DNA from: Spirochaetales bacterium
Lineage (GTDB): Bacteria; Spirochaetota; Spirochaetia; SPDA01
Direction: 5' to 3'
Assembly: GCA_004525155.1 (NCBI GenBank)
Contig: SPDA01000055.1
Coordinates: 1 to 8,926, forward strand
DNA length: 8,926 bases
Part shown: positions 1 through 5,812 of the stretch, piece after piece
How positions within the stretch are numbered: the stretch's first letter is position 1
Layout of the letters: every line of letters starts with the position of its first letter
The notes under the pieces: model-generated
Seen by the model: the letters and a program-made list of their open reading frames with translations, nothing else
What the model was told of the DNA's origin: nothing
Databases searched by the model: none
Made by a program: the position numbers and the translations under genes

Positions 1-563
1 CCGTTTCTGCCGTTGAAATGCTTGAGTTCGTTCGTGATACAGGCAAAACTGACTGTTTTTTCCCCGGAAGGCCCGATAAGAGCCACTCTTGTCCTGTTGT
101 CCGCCAGTTCTTCTCGGATTGTGTCCTGGGCATCGCCCGTTACCTTTCCCCAGATGTGCTCGGCGTTCCGGATTTCACAGACACCGTCCTTTATCCACAG
201 GTACACGGGTTTGGGGGATTTTCCCTTTATGATTATTCCGTCAAAGCCCGCGAACTTGAGCTCCGGACCCCAGAAACCGCCGGCTTCGCTGCTTGCGATG
301 GTGCCGGAGAGAGGAGATTTCGAAGTGACACAGTGCCTGGAAGCACCGCTCAGCGCCGCGCCTGTCAGGGGAGAGATGGTGAAGGCGAGCACGTTTCCCG
401 GAGAAAGGGGATCCGTTCCCTTGGCCACGCCCTGCATAACGTAGTAGGCACCCATGCACGCGCCGCCGAAATATTTTCTGTAGAATTTTTCATCCGGTTT
501 TTCTTCTTCAATCTTCCCGCTTGTCAGATCAACATGCAGTATTTTTCCCGCACATCCTTTCAT
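1..563 (-). CDS. Aldehyde:ferredoxin oxidoreductase, N-terminal part (runs off left edge)
   Basis: Enzymes of this family oxidise aldehydes to carboxylic acids with ferredoxin as electron acceptor. They use a tungsten-bispterin centre and a 4Fe-4S cluster in the cytoplasm and are oxygen sensitive. Only the first 187 residues are in the window. They match the AOR N-terminal domain: the opening MKGCAGKILHVDLTSGKI, then FGGACMGAYYV (family usually GGRGLGA), DPLSPGNVL, SPLTGAALSGASR, KSPLSGTIASSEAGGFWGPE, KFAGFDGIIIKGK and KPVYLWI. The usual length is about 600 residues, so the cluster cysteines and most cofactor ligands lie outside the window. The ATG at 563-561 is supported by AAGGAG six bases upstream. 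The gene follows the dehydrogenase by 28 bp on the same strand, suggesting one operon in which an alcohol is oxidised to an aldehyde and then to an acid. The true substrate cannot be read from this part. An aldehyde-tungsten subfamily other than classical AOR is possible. Confidence 0.93.
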   Translation of the reverse strand, partial: MKGCAGKILHVDLTSGKIEEEKPDEKFYRKYFGGACMGAYYVMQGVAKGTDPLSPGNVLAFTISPLTGAALSGASRHCVTSKSPLSGTIASSEAGGFWGPELKFAGFDGIIIKGKSPKPVYLWIKDGVCEIRNAEHIWGKVTGDAQDTIREELADNRTRVALIGPSGEKTVSFACITNELKHFNGRN

Positions 564-591
564 ATGTTTCTCCTTGCCTGAAAATGGTTTG

Positions 592-1592
592 TTATTCTAC
601 TACAACTTTCATCTTATCGGCAGAAGCATCGCCTGCCGTTAAAAAGGCTTTCCCTATTTCCGCAAGCGGAAACCTGTGCGACACGAGCGGTTTGACATTG
701 AGATACCGGCCCGGAAGAGCTCGAGAACAGGCTGGTAATAATTTGCATACCGGTACACTGTATAAATGGCCGCTTCCTTTCTGAGAAGAGCGATCGTATT
801 CAGGCTCACGGGGCTGTTGCTCATGCCCACGAGAACCATCCTGCCCCCCTTCTTGAGATATTCCACGCAGAGGGTCAGTCCTTCCTCCGTCCCCGTAGCC
901 TCGATTACGCAGTCATGTACAGGGCTCGGCGCCTTTGCTTCTTCCGGCAGCAGCGTTTCATTAGCGCCCATGCTCTCCGCAATCTTCAGCCGGTACCTGT
1001 CCACGTCGAGGATGGTGATCCTTGCGGCCCCCGCCAGTTTTGCAAGCATGAGGCACACTATGCCGATGGGACCGGCCCCGGTGATAACCACGCTTTCTCC
1101 CGGTTTTATGCCGCTTTTCACTATCGCATTGTAGCCCACGGCTAGCGGTTCAAAAAAGGCGCCTTCCGCAAAGGACAGGTTGTCGGGCAGTTTGTGCACA
1201 AACAGGGATTTATGGGCAATGTACTCGCGCAGGGTGCCGTGATTGGGAGGCGCTCCAAGGAATTTAACCTCGTTGCACAAATTATATCTGCCCCTAAGGC
1301 AGTGATCACAGCGAAGACAGGGAACCCCCGGCTCCACGGCGACCCTGTCTCCTTTTTTCAGGTTCTTGACAGCTTTGCCGGTTTCAATAATCTCGCCGGT
1401 ACTTTCATGACCAAGTATATGGGGGGTCCTTATGACATTCGTGCCTACCCTGCCTTCCCTGAAGTAGTGAAGGTCGCTTCCGCAGATTCCCGTTGCCCTG
1501 ATCCTGATAAGAACCTCGTCATCCGCAAAAACAGGAATATCCACATCCTTAATAATCAGGGATCCGGGTTTATCCAAAAACGCAGCTTTCAT
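592..1592 (-). CDS. Zn-dependent alcohol/polyol dehydrogenase (MDR family), frameshifted near the C-terminus
   Basis: This is a cytoplasmic medium-chain dehydrogenase of the sorbitol/threonine dehydrogenase type, which oxidises a secondary alcohol or polyol with NAD. Catalytic zinc residues are C37, H62 and E63 (GHES), plus E148 (FFEPL). Structural zinc cysteines are C92, C95, C98 and C106. The Rossmann motif GAGPIG is at 172-177, and D196 at the end of the second strand favours NAD over NADP. The uninterrupted reading frame stops at 654 after 312 residues with an uncharacteristic tail (ISMSNRSCRTGFRLRK). One missing base around 705-707 explains this: in the other frame the sequence reads YLNVKPLVSHRFPLAEI and continues to MKVVVE with TAA at 594-592, the normal family ending, giving about 333 residues. 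AGGT lies five bases before the ATG. It heads an apparent operon with the AOR gene. Whether the shift is real or a sequencing error cannot be decided here. The substrate is unknown. Confidence 0.9.
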
Positions 1593-1640
1593 TATGTACC
1601 TATTAATTCAGTTTATGATATCTGATATATCTGAGGATTC

Positions 1641-1669
1641 AGCATAACACTCATTAAATAACCAGTCAA
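1641..1669 (-). promoter_or_regulatory. Candidate sigma70 promoter of the dehydrogenase-AOR operon
   Basis: Read on the minus strand, TTGACT (1669-1664) and TATGCT (1646-1641) are separated by 17 bp. Transcription would begin near 1634, about 40 bases before the ATG at 1592. A tandem repeat of TATCTGA (plus strand 1619-1625 and 1628-1634, 9-bp period) covers the presumed start region and could be a regulator site. The -35 matches consensus at five of six bases and the -10 at four of six. Confidence 0.5.
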
Positions 1670-1681
1670 GTTTTATTTGCT

Positions 1682-1709
1682 GATTTATGCTGCGCAAGGA
1701 TCATAAATC
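1682..1709. promoter_or_regulatory. 8-bp inverted repeat upstream of the operon promoter (possible operator)
   Basis: GATTTATG (1682-1689) and CATAAATC (1702-1709) are perfect inverted copies with a 12-bp spacer, so the half-site centres are 20 bp apart, about two helical turns. The dyad ends 12 bp upstream of the candidate -35 of the dehydrogenase promoter, a usual place for an activator site. No regulator gene is adjacent, and a chance dyad in AT-rich DNA cannot be excluded. Confidence 0.35.
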
Positions 1710-1826
1710 CACGTCGTATTACAGAATCTTTACCACGGGCAGAAGCATGGCAGAGAAAATCAGCCTAGGGCAGCAGAAGAAAAAACAAATATAAAGAAAA
1801 TCGCGCCGGCACGGAGCGGGGGAATT

Positions 1827-1988
1827 GTGACAAGAAGGGTCACGGAATGCGGGAACAATGACCCGAAGGTTGCCATTACAGCCGGAATTTCGGCATACCA
1901 TGACATCCCGGAAGATCTGGAGAACTGTATAAAGGCTGCAGACGAAGCCCCGTATGAGGGAAAGAAAAGCGGCAAAAACCGGGCTGTA
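1827..1988 (+). pseudogene. Remnant of a GGDEF (diguanylate cyclase) domain, C-terminal part only
   Basis: About 40 codons (1869-1988) encode the recognisable end of a GGDEF domain: VAITAGISAY corresponds to the family's VTVSIGVAxY strand, and KAADEAPYEGKKSGKNRA to its usual KxADxALYxAKKxGRNRV helix. Two normally conserved residues in the helix are altered (Leu to Pro, Ala to Gly). There is no GGDEF motif, no upstream domain and no proper end, because the frame runs on into the antisense of the CBS gene. The only in-frame start is a GTG at 1827 without a ribosome binding site. A short stretch in another frame (MAEKI at 1747-1761) could be a further decayed piece. A functional cyclase of this size is impossible. 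I infer a degraded gene that once stood in this 417-bp gap. The match rests on motif recognition alone. Confidence 0.55.
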
Positions 1989-2009
1989 AGCGGCCCCTGC
2001 TTCTTTTTA

Positions 2010-2447
2010 TCAGGAATTCCCGACGATGTACTCCCCCAGTTGATCTATCAGCAAATTTTTTCCCGATATGACGGCCTTCACGATGTCGCCGATGGAAACG
2101 AGCCCTACGAGCTTTCCCACCTTGAGCACGGGAAGGTGCCGGAATCTGTGTTTCGTCATAAGAGCCATGCAGTCGTCGATGCTCTTATCGCCTTCGATAA
2201 ACATGACCTTGGATGTCATGACATCCCGGACAGGCGTCGCTTTCGGGTCTTTGCCGAGAAGCGCTATCTTCCGCGCATAATCCCGTTCGGTAAAAATTCC
2301 AACGACCTGCTCGGATTTATCAAGTACCAGCAGCGCTCCGATATTCTTTTCAGCAACCAGTTTTACCGCCTCGAATACCGCCGCATCCGGGGAAATGGAA
2401 TAAATATCGCTGCCTTTCTGGCGTAATACATCATTGATTGTTTCCAT
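2010..2447 (-). CDS. Tandem CBS-domain protein
   Basis: This 145-residue cytoplasmic protein consists of two CBS domains, roughly residues 8-62 and 72-128, forming one Bateman module. Such modules bind adenine nucleotides or S-adenosylmethionine and act as energy or metabolite sensors. Each repeat carries the ligand-binding S/T-x-x-D signature: T53-E-R-D56 after VVGIF, and S118-I-G-D121 after LVGLV. RDVMT (74-78) and FRHLPV (102-107) are typical of the second repeat. There is no attached enzyme, channel or DNA-binding domain, and the length matches the common stand-alone family. The start is firm: GGAGGT lies five bases before the ATG. It follows pyk on the same strand after 114 bp, but has its own candidate promoter. 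The partner or target is unknown; proximity to pyruvate kinase hints at energy status but proves nothing. Confidence 0.92.
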   Translation of the reverse strand: METINDVLRQKGSDIYSISPDAAVFEAVKLVAEKNIGALLVLDKSEQVVGIFTERDYARKIALLGKDPKATPVRDVMTSKVMFIEGDKSIDDCMALMTKHRFRHLPVLKVGKLVGLVSIGDIVKAVISGKNLLIDQLGEYIVGNS

Positions 2448-2469
2448 CGCTTACCTCCATATGACTATC

Positions 2470-2484
2470 CGCTTTTGAAAAGCG
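2470..2484. promoter_or_regulatory. 15-bp palindrome in the leader of the CBS gene
   Basis: CGCTTTT and AAAAGCG are perfect 7-bp arms around a single G. The element lies between the candidate promoter and the start codon of the CBS-domain gene, at a position where a bound repressor would block transcription. The arms are too close together to form an RNA hairpin, so a DNA site is more likely than a terminator. The binding protein is unknown. Confidence 0.35.
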
Positions 2485-2518
2485 TGCTGAACAAACTTAA
2501 CCAGCAGTTTATCATTCT

Positions 2519-2546
2519 TTTATAAAATATTTAATATCCAATACAA
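2519..2546 (-). promoter_or_regulatory. Candidate promoter of the CBS-domain gene
   Basis: On the minus strand TTGTAT (2546-2541) and TATAAA (2524-2519) are 16 bp apart in a strongly AT-rich stretch between pyk and the CBS gene. Both boxes deviate from consensus, and AT-rich DNA gives such matches easily. The CBS gene could also be reached by read-through from pyk, since no GC-rich terminator hairpin is seen after the pyk stop. Confidence 0.35.
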
Positions 2547-2561
2547 AAATATTTTTAAAGC

Positions 2562-3977
2562 CTAGACCACGGCCATGGCCAGGAAAGCGGAAGTTATCTG
2601 AATAAAGTTGGTGGAACCGGATGAACCGGGGGGACTGCCGATAAGCACCACAAGATCCTCAATCTGCAGCAGTCCTTCCTCCAGCAGGGAGTTTATGGAA
2701 GCCTTAATCAGGGTGTCGGTGGAATCCTGCATTTCCTGAAGGTCCGAAATCACGCCGTAACTTAAGGCCAGCTCACGGACGGTCCTGGCGCTGGGAGATT
2801 TGGCGTAAATGGGCACCTGCGGCCTGTAGGAGGAAAGTATTCTCGCGACTTTTCCCGTCATGGTGTCCGCGATTATGGCCTTGATGGGCAGCTCCTTTAC
2901 GGCCCTGGCCGCGGATTCCACCAGGAAGCTGCGAATCTGGTTCGATGTCGCTTCGGACACGAAATTAAACTCGGGCCTGACCGCCTCCGCCTCCACCGCT
3001 ATTCTGGCCATGACCCGCACGGCCTCCGCCGGGTATTTGCCATATGCTGTTTCGCCTGAGAGCATAAGCACATCGGTACCGTCGAAAACGGCGTTTGCGA
3101 CATCGCTCACTTCCGCTCTCGTCGGTCTCGGATTCTCTATCATGCTCTGGAGCATCTGGGTGGCCGTTATGACAGTCTTTCCCTCCTTTATGCAGGTACT
3201 GATGAGGTGTTTCTGTATGGCCGGAAGCTTCTCCAGGGGCACTTCCACACCAAGATCACCCCGGGCCACCATGACCCCCGATGAATGCTGCAGGATCTCA
3301 TCCAGATGATCCACACCCTCCTGGTTTTCGATTTTCGCTATAATTTTTACGGCGCTGTGTCCGGCATCCAGCAGCTCCTGGATGGCCATGATATCCTCCT
3401 TGTTCCGTACAAAAGAATGGGCAATAAAATCTATATCGTGCTCAATGGCGAACTGGATATACTCCTTGTCTTTTTCCTGAAGCGCGGGGAGTTTCAGGTG
3501 GCTTCCCGGCGTATTGATGCTTTTGTTTTTCTTTATTTCACCGTTGTTGTAGGCCCTGCAAAGCAGAGTGTTCCCGTCTTTCTCCTCAACCCTGAGTTCG
3601 ATGAGACCGTCGTCGATTAAAATGGCGGTGCTCACTGAAACTTCCTCCACAAACCCCGGATAACTCGTGGAGAAGGAAGGTTTGCCGGCGGGAGGCTTCG
3701 CATCCGGACCAAGCACGAAAATCTCATCTCCGGTTTTAACCGGTACGGGCGTGTCCACTCCCCTCACCCTGACCTCGGGTCCCTTCGTATCGATAAGTAC
3801 GGCGATATTGGGAGAAACGGAACGCACAAGGTGAACCACTTCGAGGGATTCGACGGGATTCTGATGAGCGGTATTGAGCCGCACGGCATTCATGCCGGCT
3901 TCGTACAATTTTCGTATAAACGCGGCGTCACAGCCGCTCGGTATGGTAGCCAGAATCTTGGTAAGTTTGGTCTTCAT
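2562..3977 (-). CDS. pyk: Pyruvate kinase
   Basis: This cytoplasmic enzyme converts phosphoenolpyruvate and ADP to pyruvate and ATP, the last step of glycolysis. At 471 residues it is a normal-length bacterial enzyme without the extra C-terminal PEP-utilising domain found in some Gram-positive forms. Visible motifs are R33-x-N35, DTKGPE (63-68), the active-site KIIAKIENQEG with catalytic K215 and metal ligand E217, ARGDLGVE with metal ligand D241, TATQML (271-276), and PRPTRAEVSDVANAV (283-297) followed by SGETAYGKYP. The C-terminal regulatory domain spans about 345-471. E68 matches the glutamate that marks potassium-dependent enzymes. However, the usual R-x-N-x-S-H motif reads RLNTAH, so the serine that binds potassium is A37. 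The start MKTKLTKILATI fits the family, yet no ribosome binding site precedes it and an extended -10 box ends only eight bases upstream, suggesting a leaderless transcript. It is divergent from the histidine kinase. Confidence 0.96.
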   Translation of the reverse strand: MKTKLTKILATIPSGCDAAFIRKLYEAGMNAVRLNTAHQNPVESLEVVHLVRSVSPNIAVLIDTKGPEVRVRGVDTPVPVKTGDEIFVLGPDAKPPAGKPSFSTSYPGFVEEVSVSTAILIDDGLIELRVEEKDGNTLLCRAYNNGEIKKNKSINTPGSHLKLPALQEKDKEYIQFAIEHDIDFIAHSFVRNKEDIMAIQELLDAGHSAVKIIAKIENQEGVDHLDEILQHSSGVMVARGDLGVEVPLEKLPAIQKHLISTCIKEGKTVITATQMLQSMIENPRPTRAEVSDVANAVFDGTDVLMLSGETAYGKYPAEAVRVMARIAVEAEAVRPEFNFVSEATSNQIRSFLVESAARAVKELPIKAIIADTMTGKVARILSSYRPQVPIYAKSPSARTVRELALSYGVISDLQEMQDSTDTLIKASINSLLEEGLLQIEDLVVLIGSPPGSSGSTNFIQITSAFLAMAVV

Positions 3978-3985
3978 GGAAGATG

Positions 3986-3994
3986 ATTATACCA
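3986..3994 (-). promoter_or_regulatory. Extended -10 promoter of pyk
   Basis: Read on the minus strand, TGGTATAAT is a perfect extended -10 element (TGn plus TATAAT). The hexamer ends at 3986 and the pyk ATG begins at 3977, so the normal start distance puts the first transcribed base at or within two bases of the ATG. The -35 region (about 4009-4014, TAGTTA) is poor, as is usual for extended -10 promoters. No Shine-Dalgarno sequence is present in the eight bases between. Confidence 0.65.
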
Positions 3995-4017
3995 TGGGGA
4001 CGAAAAAGTAACTATTA

Positions 4018-4046
4018 TTGATAAATGTATTGTTAGGGTATACTAT
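4018..4046 (+). promoter_or_regulatory. Candidate promoter of the histidine kinase gene
   Basis: TTGATA (4018-4023) is followed by two overlapping possible -10 boxes: TATACT at 4039-4044 (15-bp spacer, better hexamer) or TACTAT at 4041-4046 (17-bp spacer, poorer hexamer). Transcription would start around 4051-4053, giving a leader of about 20 bases before the ATG at 4073. The promoter is back to back with that of pyk, with the two -35 regions only a few bases apart, so the two could compete or share a regulator. Confidence 0.4.
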
Positions 4047-4072
4047 TGATTCGCTGGATAAATGAAATACCC

Positions 4073-5803
4073 ATGTCCACTGAAAATGTGTCTGCCGGGT
4101 CGGGCAAATACCCCAAGCTTGATCTCATTATACGGATTCTGAAGGCTATAAACAGCTCGGCCCAAAGAACGGAAGCTCTTGAAGAAACTCTTTCCATAAT
4201 CAAGGAAGCGACCGGCATGGAAGCGACGGGTATCCGTCTCCGGGACGGCTTCGACTATCCTTACTATGTGACAAAGGGTTTTCCCGGCTACTTTGTGGAA
4301 GCGGAACGTTTCCTCTGCTCCTATAACGGTATGGGCCGCCTGCTGAAAGATGAGAGCGGCAATCCGGTTCTTGAATGCATGTGCGGCAATGTCATAAAAA
4401 GCCGGACGGATCCTTCCCTCCCGTTTTTTACTTCTTTTGGAAGTTTCTGGACCAACAGTACCACAAAACTGCTTGCCACCACATCGGAAAAGGAAAGGCA
4501 GGCGAGAACGAGAAACCGGTGCAACGGGGAAGGCTATGAATCCGTCGCTCTTATTCCCCTCCGTTCCCGTGATACCATCATAGGGCTTCTGCAGCTGAAC
4601 GATAAAAGGACGGACATGTTCACCCCGGACCTAGTCCGTTATTTCGAAGACCTGGGCAACGCCATAGGTCTCGTGTTTGCCCAGAAGCAGATGGAGACTG
4701 AACTCAGGCACGTTAACGAATATCAGAAGGAACGGATGCGGGAACTCAACTGCCTCTACAGCCTGTCCAGCCTGATCGGTCCCGATGCCTCGGAAGAAAG
4801 CGCCATGGACAGCCTCTTCAGCAGCATAGCCCGGATTATTCCCGAAATCTGGGAACACCATGGCGCCGCACATGTGAAGATTTCGATTTTCGACCGCGAA
4901 TACGTTTCGGATGATTTTATCGAAACGCCCACAGGCGAATCCCTGCCGATCTTGCTGCGCGGTGATCAGGCCGGCACCCTCTGCATTTTTTTCGATTTCA
5001 GGGAGAACCCGGCCATGATCAGTCGCCGCCTGGATGAAAAGCGGTATTTTCTCAATCTCCTGCTAAGCCGCATAAGCAGCCTCGCAGAAATCATCCTGGT
5101 GGAAAAAGAATTACGAAAATCACGCGATGAGATGGAAAGAAGGGTTGAAGACAGGACCTCCGAGCTCCGGAAGGCGAACGAAGCGCTGGAAGATGCACTG
5201 GCTGAAAAAATGATGCTCATCCGCGAGGTAAACCACAGGGTCAAGAACAACCTGTTCATTCTTCAGGGTATACTGGAACTTCAGACAGCACACATGGAGG
5301 AAGGGCCGGCACGGCAGATAATCAAGGATCTGGATAACAAGGTACATTCCATATCCATGCTCCATGAAGTGCTTTACCGGTCCGTCGAACAGGGCAGAAT
5401 AAACGCGCAGACCTACATTACATCGATACTTTCCTTTCTTGAGGAATCCTGGACCGCAGAAAATTCGATAATCCGGATTTCATGCCGCATCCCTCCGCGT
5501 CTGCTTCTCGAAGTGGACAAGGTCCTGCCCGTGGGCCTTATTATAAACGAAGCCGCAACAAACGCCTTCAAATACGCCTTTGCCGGAAGAGAGGAGGGGG
5601 AGATCATAGTCTCCCTCGCTCCGGAGGACAGCGGATACCTCCTCCGTATTGCGGACGACGGCATCGGCATGCCGGAAATTCCGGACATAAGCAGGGCACC
5701 GTCCCTGGGGTTGAAACTCATCCACGCCCTTACCATTCAGCTTAAAGGCGAACTCAGCATATCCAGGGAGGGCGGCACAAGCGTTACCGTCAGGTTTCCC
5801 TGA
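4073..5803 (+). CDS. Soluble sensor histidine kinase: GAF - second sensor region - coiled coil - HisKA_2 - HATPase_c
   Basis: This 576-residue protein autophosphorylates on histidine and passes the phosphate to a response regulator, which is not adjacent. It has no signal peptide or membrane segment, so it senses something inside the cell. An N-terminal GAF domain (about 15-205) carries the distinctive LECMCGN, GSFWTNSTT, RNRCNGEGYESVALIPLR and GLLQLND blocks. A second, weakly conserved sensor-like region (about 220-340) follows, then a coiled coil (about 342-385). The HisKA_2 motif REVNHRVKNNL has the phosphoacceptor H388. The ATPase domain has an N-box (NEAATNAFKYAF, 492-503), a G1 box (DDGIGMP) and a G2 box (SLGLKLI). 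I chose the ATG at 4073. An in-frame TTG at 4046 lies inside the candidate promoter and adds nine unconserved residues. The ribosome binding site is weak either way. The 3' end converges on the GH3 gene. The ligand is unknown. Confidence 0.92.
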   Translation: MSTENVSAGSGKYPKLDLIIRILKAINSSAQRTEALEETLSIIKEATGMEATGIRLRDGFDYPYYVTKGFPGYFVEAERFLCSYNGMGRLLKDESGNPVLECMCGNVIKSRTDPSLPFFTSFGSFWTNSTTKLLATTSEKERQARTRNRCNGEGYESVALIPLRSRDTIIGLLQLNDKRTDMFTPDLVRYFEDLGNAIGLVFAQKQMETELRHVNEYQKERMRELNCLYSLSSLIGPDASEESAMDSLFSSIARIIPEIWEHHGAAHVKISIFDREYVSDDFIETPTGESLPILLRGDQAGTLCIFFDFRENPAMISRRLDEKRYFLNLLLSRISSLAEIILVEKELRKSRDEMERRVEDRTSELRKANEALEDALAEKMMLIREVNHRVKNNLFILQGILELQTAHMEEGPARQIIKDLDNKVHSISMLHEVLYRSVEQGRINAQTYITSILSFLEESWTAENSIIRISCRIPPRLLLEVDKVLPVGLIINEAATNAFKYAFAGREEGEIIVSLAPEDSGYLLRIADDGIGMPEIPDISRAPSLGLKLIHALTIQLKGELSISREGGTSVTVRFP

Positions 5804-5804
5804 C
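5789..5804 (+). terminator. Possible weak intrinsic terminator straddling the kinase stop codon
   Basis: GTCAGG and CCTGAC form a perfect 6-bp stem with a TTTC loop, overlapping the TGA at 5801-5803. A run of five T begins five bases after the stem, so the U-tract is short and displaced. With only 9 bp between the convergent stop codons, any terminator has to overlap coding sequence. Efficiency is doubtful. Confidence 0.35.
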
Positions 5805-5812
5805 AATCATTT

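Noticed and set aside
1983..2009. GGGC/GCCC hairpin with T-run after the CBS gene as terminator
   Set aside because: Only four stem pairs with an eight-base loop and two bases before the T-run. Too weak to annotate.
1827..2426. Long plus-strand open frame over the CBS gene
   Set aside because: From about 1990 on it is the antisense of a well-supported CBS-domain gene. Only its first part has meaning, as a GGDEF remnant.
2545..2556. AAAAATATTTTT palindrome after the pyk stop
   Set aside because: Pure A/T palindrome cannot form a stable terminator stem and is expected in AT-rich spacer DNA.
4046..4072. TTG start adding nine residues to the histidine kinase
   Set aside because: It overlaps the candidate -10 box, lacks a ribosome binding site and encodes residues not expected of the family. 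ATG at 4073 is preferred.
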